A DNA stretch of 64,000 nucleotides from Muscardinus avellanarius (lineage: Eukaryota; Chordata; Mammalia; Rodentia; Gliridae), in assembly GCA_963383645.1 (NCBI GenBank), contig OY726563.1, positions 36,424,331-36,488,330 of the forward strand, given 5' to 3'. Below are positions 32,196 through 43,530 of the stretch, one piece after another. Each line of letters begins with the position of its first letter. Positions within the stretch are counted from its first letter, which is position 1. The translations under genes and the position numbers were made by a program. The notes beneath the pieces are model-generated. The model saw only the letters and a list, made by a program, of their open reading frames with translations, was not told the DNA's origin and did no database searches.

Positions 32196-32765
32196 TATTT
32201 TAAATAGGTTCTTTACATCCATTTCCCTGCAAATGACATGATTTTGTTCATCTTTATGGCTGAGTAAAATTTCATTGTATATATATTCCATAGTTTAGTA
32301 ATCCATTCATATATTGATGGACATCTTTGCTGGTTTTATAGTTTGGCAATGGTAAATTGCGTAGCAATGAACATAGATACAAAGAAAATTATGCTAAGTG
32401 AGATTAGTCAGTCACAAAAACTAAAAAATTGGATGTTCTCCCTAATATACAGAAGCTAGAAGAAAAAAAAAGGTCATAGGAGGAACACTAGATGAAAAAT
32501 GAGAAACCATAGATGAGCAATTAAGGAGAACTAACTGAGGGGGATGGAAGAGGGGAAGAGGGAAATTCCCTAATGTGCATAATGTACATTCACAAACATA
32601 TCAAACTCAATTACTAAACCAAACATGAAAATGAGGGATAAGGATGGAATGGGGTGGGAACCGGGGAAAGGCTAAATGAGTGATGTGTGCATGTATGCCT
32701 CTACCATCTTGTACTCCATTAAGATGTGTGACTACAATGCACCAATTAAAAATAAGATGTCTTGT
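32196..32765 (+). mobile_element. Twin-primed (5'-inverted) LINE-1 3' end
   Basis: 32196-32370 is antisense ORF2 C-terminal region ('CTTTATGGCTGAGTAAAATT', 'AGTTTGGCAATGG'). From ~32375 the same L1 continues in sense ('ATTATGCTAAGTGAGATTAG') through the 3'-UTR to GCACCAATTAAAA. The two parts are adjacent segments of one L1, the signature of twin priming. Confidence 0.88.
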
Positions 32766-33464
32766 TAAAAATAAATAAGCTCTTTTGCAATATACTTTGT
32801 ATTTGCAACATAGGTAACATGGAAACTATCTGCTACATTATAATGCTAACGCTCTCCCCCCAAATGCTAAATGATAAATTGCCCAATTTTTAAATCTATT
32901 AAATCCCTCACACCATGCTTCTATTTTTCCTTCTACTCGTACATTTTTCCCATGAAATAACAAAAACCTTATTAGATAGGTCCAGAGACAAACTGTCACT
33001 TTAAGTGCTTGTATACAGGTGGCCTCTGTTAGTTGTCTTAAGAGACTAGTCTTATGTGGCCAGACAAACTTTCTCTTCCTCATCACATCATCTATGTCTC
33101 TCGGGCTCCTGTTTTCTTCAGATGTACAGAGCACAACATCAGTTTCTGCAACACTTCATTCTGCATTCCAGCATAATCTGCCTTTGGATGACAGATAACA
33201 GTGGCGAGAAGCATGACAAAGCACTACCATATGGAAAGATTTCTATTTATGTGGGCACCTTCTTTGAGTTGAGCTCATTACTGTGCAGCCTGAAGGACAA
33301 TAACTTAACAAGACAGTGACACAACTACTGCAGAAATTCTATCATCTGTGACAGGCCAGTCTCCCCACCCACTCAAACATCTGGCAAAAGTCCACCCCTT
33401 ACTGAGTATTTGGGGGCTCTAAGCCTTCTTTTCCTCATTTTCAAATTGAGCCCTGTATCAACAC
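32766..33464. other. Single-copy-looking sequence, no gene supported
   Basis: Higher complexity than its surroundings. Overlapping frames of 98 aa (minus, 32838-33134) and 87 aa (plus, 33056-33319) show no domain I recognise, and there is no splice or Kozak evidence that decides. Confidence 0.35.
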
Positions 33465-33870
33465 ATGGAGTTTATTTTTAAAAACAATTGTTTTAAAATA
33501 AATTGAAAATTACAGAAAAGTACAAAAAATTCTATGTCTCCATTACACAGGATTCTAATTGTAAATATTTTATACCATTTGCACGCTCCCTATCCTGCTC
33601 TCCCCAATTCCCATACTACTCTCTGTCCCTCTGTCTGTCACCCAACATTAGTCTTTTCTGGACCCTTTGACAGACATCTCTGATGTAATGTCACATACCC
33701 TCATACACCTCAATATATAATCCTCTGAAACAATGACATTCTCATATTTAAACAGTATAAATCCTCCAAATCAAGAAATTGGTATGTCAACATCCAATCC
33801 ACTGACTCTAAATAAAATTAAATACTGGAAATAAATTGCTACTGGCATGATTCCCTTCCAATTTCACTGT
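33465..33870 (+). mobile_element. Possible ancient LINE 3'-UTR fragment
   Basis: 'AAATTGAAAATTACAGAAAA' followed by a C-rich 'CATTACACAGG...CACCCAACATTAG' segment resembles old L1 3'-UTRs. Family not determinable by eye. Confidence 0.35.
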
Positions 33871-34746
33871 TCCCCATCTCAAGTTCCCTACAGTTGGGGT
33901 TACTTTATTCAGCCCTCTAGAAGCTAAGTCCTTCTTCAGTCAGCAAGGTCAATTCAATTCTTAAACAGATCAATTATAAGCAATTGGAATTCAGAACTTG
34001 AGACCTTGTTTTGAGTTCAGCTGTCAACACATTCCATTTGAACTCTTCTGTGCTCCTTTACTTCTAGGACATAGAGCTTTACCTTATTTTCCTAAGTTTG
34101 AGGCTCTGTCCCTAAGGTTAGAGTCAGAAAGCATCACTATTTTTGGTTAGTAGTTAAAACCTTTTAAGTAAAATTGCATTGAATCACTACAGATGCGTAC
34201 ATAGAGATACCTGGCTTGACAATCTTATTCTTCCACTTCCTAGCCATAGGTTATTTAACCTATTTGGGTTTCAGTTCCTTCATCTATAAAAATAAAACAC
34301 CAGCTTAAGCAGAATATAGAAGTCATATAGTGTGAATATGTGAAAAATAAATTTTGGTCCATGCCCTGAAAATTGACACATTCCAAGGAAACTGATGTTT
34401 ATTAAGCAATGGCAAAAAAATCTGATGTATAAATAAGAATGTAAATTCATTGCATATGTTGCCATAGACAAGGGTATCCCACCCTTTTTGGTCAACACAT
34501 TATATTTCTCATAGAAAACATATGTAAGAAGCCAAATTTTAATAGTTGGTTATCTAATGTATGTGCAACAAATCTTATTAAATACTGTCCATTTTTATTT
34601 CTTTACCATAATCTAAACATTTATCTGCTCTATAAGATTAGAACTTTCAAGTTAACAGATACTCATTGTACTTACTCAAGGAAACACTTTTTCCTGCCTT
34701 AACAAATATTTGGATTCTCATTTTCAAGAATGTTTGAATCCATTTT
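33871..34746. other. Unrecognised AT-rich sequence
   Basis: Nothing supported. Confidence 0.4.
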
Positions 34747-34928
34747 TTTTTGTGGTACTGGGGTTCCTGGAAACTCTTCTACCTCGGGGCTACACTCCCA
34801 GACCTATTTTATATTTTTATTTGGAAACAGGGTCTCTTAAGCCAGCGGGCTGACTTCGAACCTGCGCAATCCTCCTATCTCTGCCTCCCAAGCACGAAGA
34901 TTACAAAAGTGTGCCACCATGCCCAGCT
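34747..34928 (-). mobile_element. MEN-type SINE, internally deleted variant
   Basis: Antisense. Carries the same 'GGTCTCTTAAGCCAGCG' junction as the copy at 12331-12512, lacking the duplicated CTCACTAAGT block. The 74-aa plus frame across it is a shadow. Confidence 0.88.
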
Positions 34929-35041
34929 GTATGAAGCCATTTACCTTGATAGGTTGTCACACAAAATTTTTTAAATGAATTACACTGTGTTATACCTCCC
35001 CAGTAATCATGATGTTGAGAATTACTAAATCCTTTTTCAAT

Positions 35042-35465
35042 ATATTTTTAATTTTTTTATTGGTGCATTTTATTCATACATCATAATGGGATAAAAAAAA
35101 AACTTGTGTAGACATACATGCACACATACCCCAGTTAGCCCCTACCCAATACCCACCCCATTCCATCCCCATCCCTCCTTCCCATGCTTGGCTTAGTGGT
35201 TGACATCGATATGGTTATTAGAGCACAGCATGTGCTTTAGAAAGTTTCCTTCTTCCTCCTCCCATCCCCTCAGTTAGGTTGCCTTATTTGTTCCTCTATA
35301 GGACCTCCTTTTTCATCTAGAGTTCCTCCTATGACCCATTTCTTCTTAGCTTTCACATATTGGGAAAATATCCAATTTCTTAATTTTGTAACTGACTAAC
35401 TTCACTTAGTATAATGTCCTCCAGTTCCATCCATTTCCCTAAAATTGTGGGGTTTTTTCAATATT
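35042..35465 (-). mobile_element. LINE-1 3' end
   Basis: Antisense. 'TTTATTGGTGCATTTTATTC', 'GCTTGGCTTAGTGGTTGAC' and 'CTCCAGTTCCATCCATTTCC' cover the tail, 3'-UTR and last part of ORF2. Same young lineage as 61568-61895. Confidence 0.88.
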
Positions 35466-35659
35466 ATAACAGAGAATTTAAGATTTCTTGAATGACCATC
35501 AGGTAAACCATATTTCAGTTTGTGGAGTGGTGTCAGGGAGTGTTAGAGTAAATGTGTATATTAAAAGAATGGGAAATAACTCAGTGGCATATTTCTCCCA
35601 TCACTATCTGAGCCCTACCATTAGTTCAAAGACAATATATAGTGTTGCCATCTTTGCTT

Positions 35660-35985
35660 CTTCCTTCTGTTAGCCATCAAATTTAAAATTTTCTATGTAT
35701 CAAAGGATATAACCAAGGGTCTATAGAAATATCTTCCAGATTGAGAGAAATAAAAGACTAATAACTAGACTATATAAAGAACACAATAAATTTAACACTG
35801 AAAAACTAATAACCTACCTAAAAATGGTTTATTGAACTAAATACATATTTCTTTAAAAAAGAAATAGAAGTAGCCAATAAATATATGGAAAAAAATTTAA
35901 CATCATTGGCAATCAGGGAAATGAAAATAAAAACTATCCTGAGATTTCATGTAACTACAATTAGAATGGTGATCAAAAAGAAAAC
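35660..35985 (+). mobile_element. Old L1M ORF2 C-terminal fragment, sense
   Basis: 'ATAGAAGTAGCCAATAAATA', 'AACATCATTGGCAATCAGGG' and 'GATTTCATGTAACTACAATT' match the L1 ORF2 C-terminal coding region. Frame broken. Confidence 0.75.
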
Positions 35986-36430
35986 ATCTCTCCTTTGAAT
36001 AGGAACTTTCTTTAACTGATCTTTGCATTATCTGCCCATTCAGTTTAGCAAGTTTAGTAATCTAAGAACATTTGAAGGTATAGGAGTTGGACACTATAAG
36101 GCTTTGGTGGCTTTCTAGAAGAAATGAGGTTAAGAAATGTTGGATGTTTAACCCTTAATTAAACAACTGAGTTAATTGGTGCTGAGGACTCTACTAATTC
36201 AGTGTTCTCTAGGTGTGAACGTTACATTATTCTCCATTTTTGACTCAAGAGAAGAAGGCCAGTTCATACCAACACTCTCCAATGGTGGCAGTAATCATTG
36301 AGTTCATTAGGGTATGTCAGGGATATAGTGAAGAACTGATAGGAAGTGTTAACTCCACAAATTTAGACAATCCCTAGAATTTGCTCCCTATTTTAAGATA
36401 CATTAGAAAGGATGATCTCTTCTTTCCTGT
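35986..36430. other. Unrecognised sequence
   Basis: Nothing supported. Confidence 0.4.
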
Positions 36431-36516
36431 TGATTGATCATGATCAATGTTACAGATGATCACTGATCATGTTAGAGTAATCATGATCAATGAGTACAGA
36501 TGATCATTGATCATAA
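36431..36516. repeat. Dense TGATCA palindrome cluster / 43-bp tandem duplication
   Basis: Two ~43-bp units (36437 and 36480 start with ATCATGATCAATG). Within 86 bp the palindrome TGATCA occurs seven times, with ATGATCAT-like extensions able to pair. Not a known repeat to me. Confidence 0.75.
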
Positions 36517-36622
36517 TACAGATAAAGCACCTTTCTTCTCTTAGCCTTATTTCTACAAAGTGATCTGGAAAACTGAAGATCCAGGAATTATTGGGTCACC
36601 CCCCAGTTCCTACAATAAATTA

Positions 36623-39050
36623 AGGTCATGGTAATCTCTACACAATCTTGCCAACCCTTTCCATTCATAAAGAAATATACACAAAGACACCACACCCTGC
36701 TCTCTAAAGAAGAAATTCAAACCGGCAGCAGCAGCAAAGAATTCACGGAATCCAGTACAGCTACATCTGCGTACTCAAGAACAGTGAGTCAAATTGCGGG
36801 CCACAGAGGAGAAATCCCAGTACTGTACTCCCTGGGACTTGACCCAGTGGGGGAGGGGCGGTGGCAGAGATATCACACCATAGGAGAACATGCAACCTGG
36901 CACCCCCCACAGTCTAAAGCAGCCTCTATCGACTCTCTGGGTCGGAGACTCTGTGATACAACCCAGTAAAGGAGTAGTGGGGTCTGAGATACTACTGACT
37001 CGAGATCCAGAACACCTTAAGTGAAGTCATAGTGACCCAAGGGAAGAACCCAGAGAAGGCACAAACATCTGAAATCATGGGAAAGAGGAATAATACTGGA
37101 GCAATGAATGCCCACAACCCCACAACATCAGAACCCGATAAAACAGAAAATCAGAGATTTCTAGAAGATCAAATCAGGAAAATAACTGTAGAAATAATAG
37201 AGGTGCTTCGAAAAGAACTCAGAGAGAGCCAAAAAGAGATAAAGGATGCAATTAATGAAGTAAAGGCCTCAATTCAAAGCACAAACAACCGATTAGACCA
37301 CATGGAGAACAGAATCTCGCTCTTAGAAGATGATCATTCCAAAAATGAACGCATAGTTTCTAATCTAGGAAAAAATATCCGACAGCAGGAATCTGACATT
37401 GAAGAAATATGGGCCCATTTTAAGAGCGCTAACCTAAGAATAATTGGAATAGAGGAGGGAAAAGAAAGTGAAACCAAAGGGATCAACAATCTCTTCAAGG
37501 AAGTAATAGCAGAAAATTTTCCAAACATAGAGCAAGAGGTTGATACACAGGTCTAGGAAACTTATAGAACTCCCTTTAGACAGGATCGGAGAAGAGGATC
37601 CCCACGCCACATAATTGTCAAAATGACCAATGTGGAAGCCAAGCAGAGAATCTTAAAGGCAACAAAAACAAAGGGCCAAGTGACATTCAGAGGCAAACCA
37701 ATTAGAATCACTCCAGACTTCCCAAACCAAGTCATGAGAGCCAGAAGGGCTTGGAGTAACATATTCCAAACTCTGAAAGAAAACAACTTCCAGCCAAAAA
37801 TTTCCTACCCAGCAAAACTTTCTATCAAATTAGATAGAGAAATAAGAAGCTTCCATGACAAACAGAAACTGTAGGAATTTATGTCTTCAAAAGCAGCACT
37901 AGAGAAAATACTCAAAGAGATTAACTACAAAGAAGAAATAGGAAACACACACCAGAACCAGAAAAACAAGAGTTTCCATCCAACAGACAACTAAGATTGG
38001 TTATCTGTGGAGATTCATTACTTATGTTAGTGTTTTACCTATCTCTAAATGGTATTGTTTGCCTTTATTGTTGTTAATTTTTAGGATTTCTAGTTGGAAT
38101 ATTAATATACCTTCAGATATAGGATTTGGAAATATTTTATCCCATTCTATTAGTAACTGTTAACTCTGTTTACATTATCTTTGGATATACAATTTTTTTT
38201 TTATTTTTTAGGGAGTTTGTATACTCTTCTGTTGCCTGTGCCATTAAAATCATATCCAAGAAATCACTGCCAATTTCAATGTTGTGAGGTTTTATGACCC
38301 AGATTTTCTCCTAAAAGTTTATAGTCTTAAGATTTATATTTAGGTCTTTTATCTATTTTGAGTTAATATTTGTATATGGGATTAGGTAAGGGTCCAACTT
38401 TATTCTTTTCCATGTAATTATTATGTTTCAACAATATTTAGTTAAAAGATTATTATTTCCACCACCAAATGTTCGTGGAAACCTTGTCAAAAATAACTTG
38501 ACAATATAGGGAAGAATTTAGCTCTAGGCTTTTATTTAACTCCAATGGTTTATATATCTGCCTTTAGAATAGTACTACACTGTTTCAATTATTGTACCTT
38601 TATATGGTTTGAAATCAGAAAATATATATCTTCTAGCTTTTTTCTTTTTCAAGATCATTTGGGTATCTAGAGTCCATATTCCATATTAGGATAGATTTTT
38701 TTTCTGAAAAATAAATATATAAATATATGATAGTTTCACCTAAAAAATAGAAAAAAAATATTCTCTGGTAAGAAATAAAGCAAAAAGAAATATTAAAATG
38801 TTATGTTTAAGTCATCAAAAGCTTGGTATCAGACAAATGAAACTGTTATGTGAGATTATCATTTTTAATTTAGGATAAATTGCTATAATACTAGATGTCA
38901 ACCACTAAGCCAAGCATGGGAAGGAGGGATGGGGAGAGAATGGGTTGGGGATCGGGTGGGGGCTGACTGGGTGATGTGTGCATGTATGTCTACAAAAGTT
39001 TGTATCCCACTATGATGTATAAATACAGCGCACCAATTTAAAAAAATTTA
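36623..39050 (+). mobile_element. Composite ORF1-only L1-type element with foreign segment
   Basis: Order: GC-richer L1 5' region (~36623-37076), ORF1 (37077-37994), a ~110-bp stretch, a segment that is antisense old-L1 sequence (~38106-38700, e.g. 'TTTTGAGTTAATATTTGTAT' and 'TGGTTTGAAATCAG'), ~170 bp unassigned, then the young L1 tail (38880-39050). There is no ORF2, as in HAL1 ('half-L1') elements. An imperfect candidate target-site duplication ACAATAAATTA (36612) / ACAATAATTA (39051) brackets exactly this unit. A second copy of its 3' ~440 bp at 2749-3186 carries the same foreign-segment/tail junction, so the chimera or its parent was retrotransposed. Confidence 0.7.
37077..37994 (+). pseudogene. 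LINE-1 ORF1 (RNA-binding/chaperone protein), two stop codons
   Basis: From the ATG at 37077 one frame of 305 codons runs to a TAA at 37992, broken only by TAG at codons 160 (37554) and 266 (37872). ORF1p is the nucleic-acid chaperone of the L1 particle. Residues ~40-110 form a heptad-like coiled coil (EVLRKELRESQKEIKDAI, NRLDHMENRISLLE). Residues from ~122 (NLRIIGIEEG) are the RRM-like domain. Residues ~190-260 are the C-terminal domain (TKGQVTFRGKPIRITPDF, RRAWSNIFQTLKE). Length is a little below rodent ORF1p. Both stops are TAG and could have arisen by C-to-T change from CAG. No frameshift in 300 codons suggests a fairly recent insertion. No ORF2 follows. Confidence 0.88.
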
Positions 39051-39699
39051 ACAATAATTATGTGAAGGATGAAAGGAAAGAGGGAGAAGTGTTTCTTCAC
39101 TTCATATCATTTCAATTTGCAAAATGCTTATATTTTAAATTTGTAATTGAAAATAAATTAGTTAGATATATAGAACAATGGATGTTGAAGAAAAATTTAT
39201 TTGTAGCATGAATTAGTATAATGTTCACTACTATAATAATAACAATGATAACAATGTCAGTTTTCCTATGGATACTTGTGCTAAATGTTTATGTAATATC
39301 TCCTAATTCTTTGACTAGGAAGTCAAAGAATTTCACATTTAAGTAAGTACCTGCAGTTTTCACCATTTGCTTTAGATGATTATAATTTACCTCTTCATTA
39401 ATTTAGAGGAAAACATCAAGGCATTTCATTCTAATTAAACAGTTAAATATTCTTAAATACATTTTTATTCTGAGAAATTTTATGTGATAACTTTTTTTTC
39501 CAATGTGATTTATGAAGTACTATCTTAAGCTCTTCCTGAGTTGTTGAATAATTTAACTTTTTGGTGTTTTTAGTTTTACAACAAAAAGTTTTATTTGTTG
39601 AAAATTATTTGAATATTTTTTGACTTTGTGATTTGCAAAATAGAAAGAAAAATGCCACCTGCCTTGCTGAATAAGATTTTTGTGTTATAAAAAAAGAAG
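39051..39699. other. Mostly unrecognised; possible MIR at 39225-39345
   Basis: 'ACTTGTGCTAAATGTTTATG' followed by 'TAATATCTCCTAATTC' is weakly MIR-like. The remainder is AT-rich and unassigned. Confidence 0.35.
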
Positions 39700-40592
39700 A
39701 AATTCAAATGGCCAATACATGCATGAAAAATGCTCGACATCATTAGCAATCAAAGAGATGAAAATCAAAACTACCCTGAGATTTCACCTAACACCAACTA
39801 GAATGGCAATCATTCAAAACACAAACAATAACAAATGCTGGTGAGGACGTGGAGAAGTGGGAACTCTAATACATTGTTGGTGAGACTGGAAATTAGCACA
39901 ACCACTTTCGAAAACAGTATGGAGGATCCTTAGAAGAATGGGAATGAACTTACCATATGATCCAGCAATACCACTTCTGGGTATCTACCCAAAAGAATGT
40001 AAACCAAACTATCAAACTAATGCATGCATATCTATGTTCATAGCTGTATAATTCACAATTGCCAAATTATGAAATCAGCCAAGAAGTCCATCAACAGATG
40101 AATGGATTACAAAACTATGGAATATGTACACAATGGAATTCTACTCAGGCATTAAGAAAAGCACAATTACATCATTTAGAGGGAAATGGATGGAACTAGA
40201 GAACATTATGCTAAGTGAGATTAGTAAGTCATAAAAAATAAGATATCAGATTCTCTCCCTAATAATATGCAGTATCTAGGAAGAAAATGGGTCATAAGAG
40301 GAATTCTATATGAAGAAGGAGATACTACTGATGAGCAATAAAGTGACCTCAGGGGATGGGAGGGGGCAAAAGGAAAATTCTCTAATGCACATGATGTACA
40401 TCAATGTCAAACACTAAGCCAAACATGAGAAGGAGGTATGGGGAGGAAATGGGGTGGGAATTGGATAAGGGCTAATTGGATGATGTGTGCATGTATGCCT
40501 CTACCATCTTGTACCCCATTAAGATGTATGACTTCAATGCACCAATAAAATTTTCTTAAACTTTTTAAAAATTAAAAAATAAGCATAAAAAA
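39700..40592 (+). mobile_element. LINE-1 3' end (ORF2 C-terminus and 3'-UTR)
   Basis: 'GCTCGACATCATTAGCAATC', 'GGTGAGGACGTGGAGAAGTG', 'CCAGCAATACCACTTCTGGG', 'CACAATGGAATTCTACTCAG' and the 3'-UTR through 'GCACCAATAAAATTTTC'. 5'-truncated in ORF2, with the frame interrupted. Same lineage as 46744-47630 and 32375-32765. Confidence 0.92.
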
Positions 40593-40593
40593 G

Positions 40594-40594
<1 letters not shown>

Positions 40595-40636
<42 letters not shown>

Positions 40637-40640
40637 ATTT
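40595..40640. repeat. (CA)n microsatellite
   Basis: About 20 CA units following the L1 tail. Confidence 0.95.
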
Positions 40641-40821
40641 AACTTACTAGTAACTCACTCCAGCAGGAAGCTGGAGTAGACAAAGAATAAATAAACAGGT
40701 GTAGTGGCTGTCATCGTCTCAGCATCCTTGCTTTGAGTGGTTGAGTTTATTGCTTCATTTCATCTACACTAAAATCTCTCTGGAGATAAGAATATTAAGT
40801 AATTTTTGCTGTTGTTTTGTT

Positions 40822-41007
40822 TATCTTTTTTGTGGTAGTAGAGATTAAACTCAACAACACCCCCAGCTTTTTATCTTTTGTTTTGGGACAGAGTCTGGCT
40901 AGGTTGCTGAGGGTCTTGTTAAGTTCCCTAGTTTCTCTTTGAACCTGAGGCCTTCCTTTCTCAGCCTTCCCAGTACTGGGTTTAGAGGTATACAAACCAT
41001 GCCCAGA
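40822..41007 (-). mobile_element. MEN-type SINE, diverged
   Basis: Antisense. 'GTAGAGATTAAACTCAACA' to 'CAAACCATGCCCAG'. The linker carries an atypical 'TTTTGGGACAGAGTCTGGCT'. Confidence 0.82.
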
Positions 41008-42446
41008 AGGTAGTTTTTAAAATCAAATTATATAACAAGGATAGTGTGATGTGAAACAGTACATTATATATTCCTTAAAAACAGTGATATATTCTAAACA
41101 TGCTTCATAATTGGTAAGTGCATGAGTAAAGCAAAAAACACATACCTTGTAACTTAACGACTAAGATATATGGCCACATTAAGCACTAGAAATTGATTTT
41201 TCTCTCAAGCTATTTGCCAATTTTGCATGGATTAGTTGTTGTCCTTGAAATTCAAGATACTATTGATCTGTATCAAGTAGTTAAAGAGCCCTCAAGAAAT
41301 AGTTGTGGATTCTGATAACTTACAAAAGAGAATAAGACCATAATAGTCTGGTGTATACAGTTTTCATTATTTACATTTTCATTTATTAAAATAACTGCCA
41401 TATTACTTTACTTATCACTTAGAAAATGAAACTTCTCTGGTTCTCAAATGATTTCTAAGTTTTTGTGAAGCAATTTTGGATAGTTTCATGATAAAATCTT
41501 AGAAAATGCTTGATCTACCTTAAGTCTTGTATGTCCTAGTTCTTTAGTTGATCAATAGAAATACTCTTGATGATGTATCGTTGAAAGAATAAAGTACTTA
41601 TGCCCATAATTTCCTTCTACTCTGAATGTAATTGCCTCCCATTATGAGCAAAAGCACTTTGAGAACATAAAAAAAATTGAAAACTGCTACTCCTTAGATA
41701 CAGAAATAAGAAGTAAGGACACTCTAAATGAAGTCAGAGAGGAGTGGTAAAAACAATGCTGAAATGAGAACAAAAGTAATGTTGGCAGATTAACTGGCTC
41801 ACTACTACTGTTGCTAAAAGCATAGAGAGTACCACTAAATGGTAAGTAAGTAAAATTAACAAACTGTCTAAAGAAGAATTCTGTAGATGAGCCAAAGATC
41901 TCTAAAATTGAACAGAAAGAATCTACTTTTCCCTTCATCTAGTACAAATGGATGTTTTTCTTTTTCCTTTCTACATTTGAATGAGACTAAAGAGGCTCAG
42001 GTGGCCCAAAGAGCCTTGGAATTGAGATTATTATGTAGAGATGGCAGCTAAAGAAATCTCGACCTAGGATTCAACTTAATTGGATTCTGTCTACAGGACC
42101 ACATTATTTATCCCAATATGGTTCCAAAATTCTCTGCTTCCCTGCAAATAGATGTTCCTTAAGATTACCACCTGCCTATCAGATCGAGTCTTTACTAGTT
42201 GAAATGTTTTGTAATAGTTACTGCTTCCATTTTAGCTCAGCTGGATTCAGAAAAGGAAGGGGGTAGATAGCCAAAGTAGAAAAATAGGCACTATTTCCTT
42301 GACTGGTGCTTTAGGAAAATACTTTGTATAGTTCCTACTTGCCTTTATTATAAATTTGTGTCACTAAAATGGACACTAGTACTCTATTTAGAACCTGACA
42401 AAAGGAATTCCTGATTCAGATTCTACTTTAAAATAGTTCTATTCTG
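41008..42446. other. Unrecognised region
   Basis: No recognised repeat for ~1.4 kb. Frames such as 41687-41938 minus lack support. Confidence 0.42.
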
Positions 42447-42636
42447 GTCCAGACACAGTGGCACATATCTGTAATCCCAATACTTGGGATGTTGATACTG
42501 AAGAATCACAGGTTTAAGGGCAGTGCACAATAAGTAAGTAAGACTGTTTCAAAATAAAAAAATATAACTGGACTAGAGGTATAATTCATAAGTATAATAT
42601 CCATGGTTTCTGTCCCCAATACTGCACACATACAAA
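42447..42636 (+). mobile_element. MEN-type SINE, diverged
   Basis: 'GACACAGTGGCACATATCTG' to 'CTGTCCCCAATACTGCACAC'. Confidence 0.82.
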
Positions 42637-43223
42637 AGAAGTCCCATTCTGGCCCTCCCCAATTTTACCCTTCTATACAAGTGGAAAGACTATGAGGTCA
42701 AGGCATCTGAGAATTTCAATTTGAACCAGAATTTCCATATTTTTATGAAAATGTATTTATCAAGATAGGTAAAACATTTTAGTAAACAGGCTAGCTTGAT
42801 TTGTAGCATGTATACATGTAGTCAAATAATGTGTAGGCCTTCAATAGTACTCTTGACTCAAACCCTACATGTTTTTTGAGCAGGCCTGCTTGTCACTCAT
42901 CCTTTGGGGTGGAAGAAGACCTCACCTAACCAATTCCAGGACCAGTTTCACTGCTGATTCTCTCATCTCAGAACTAAGTTTTCACCTGAGGTATGGTCCT
43001 GATTCTCTCACTAATTATTTGGGGTACCTTAACACATCACTTCTTCTGACTCAGTTTTGCCATCTGTGAATCAAGAAATTTGGACAAAATGAGCTAAATT
43101 TTTCTTTCAATTCTTCCAGCAATAAGAGTTACAGAGTAGATAACTATTTCTTTCTGTGGATTAGTAGGGGGGCCTTAAATTCTTTTGATTCAAGGCTTTT
43201 GTAGATAAAGCAGTGTGAAATCT
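42637..43223. other. Unrecognised sequence
   Basis: Nothing supported. Confidence 0.4.
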
Positions 43224-43235
43224 CAATATACATTT

Positions 43236-43311
43236 TAAAATTTTTTATTGGTGCATTGTAGTCATACACCTTAATGGGATAAAAGATGGAGACATACATG
43301 CACATATCACC
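43236..43311 (-). mobile_element. Ultra-short LINE-1 insertion with 12-bp TSD
   Basis: Only ~76 bp of L1 tail in antisense ('TTTTTTATTGGTGCATTGTA', 'GGAGACATACATGCACATAT'). CAATATACATTT at 43224-43235 and 43312-43323 is a perfect target-site duplication. Confidence 0.92.
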
Positions 43312-43323
43312 CAATATACATTT

Positions 43324-43435
43324 GTGCCATGCATGAGTATGCAGTGAGGCTATACTATGTCTCACCAACTCATACATATGATTAGAAACTTGATAACATA
43401 ATTCCAATTGTATTTGTTTCCATGTATATGCTTAT
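43324..43435. other. Unrecognised spacer
   Basis: Nothing supported. Confidence 0.35.
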
Positions 43436-43530
43436 GGTTCTTGCATCTCTGGTGATTTAGAATGCTGATCATTAATATTCATTATGTACTTGTAATGGGA
43501 CAGAAATCATGCTTATACTCTTCTCAAAAT
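43436..43530 (+). repeat. Possible MIR fragment, related to 44222-44320
   Basis: 'GGTTCTTGCATCTCTGGTGA' and 'GATCATTAATATTCATTATG' resemble 'GGTTCTTGCATTTCTGGCAA' and 'GATTGTTAATATTCGCTGAG' at 44222. Confidence 0.45.

Noticed and set aside
36628..36969. 113-aa frame upstream of ORF1
   Set aside because: Lies in the L1 5' region; no recognised domain and a poor candidate for a separate protein.
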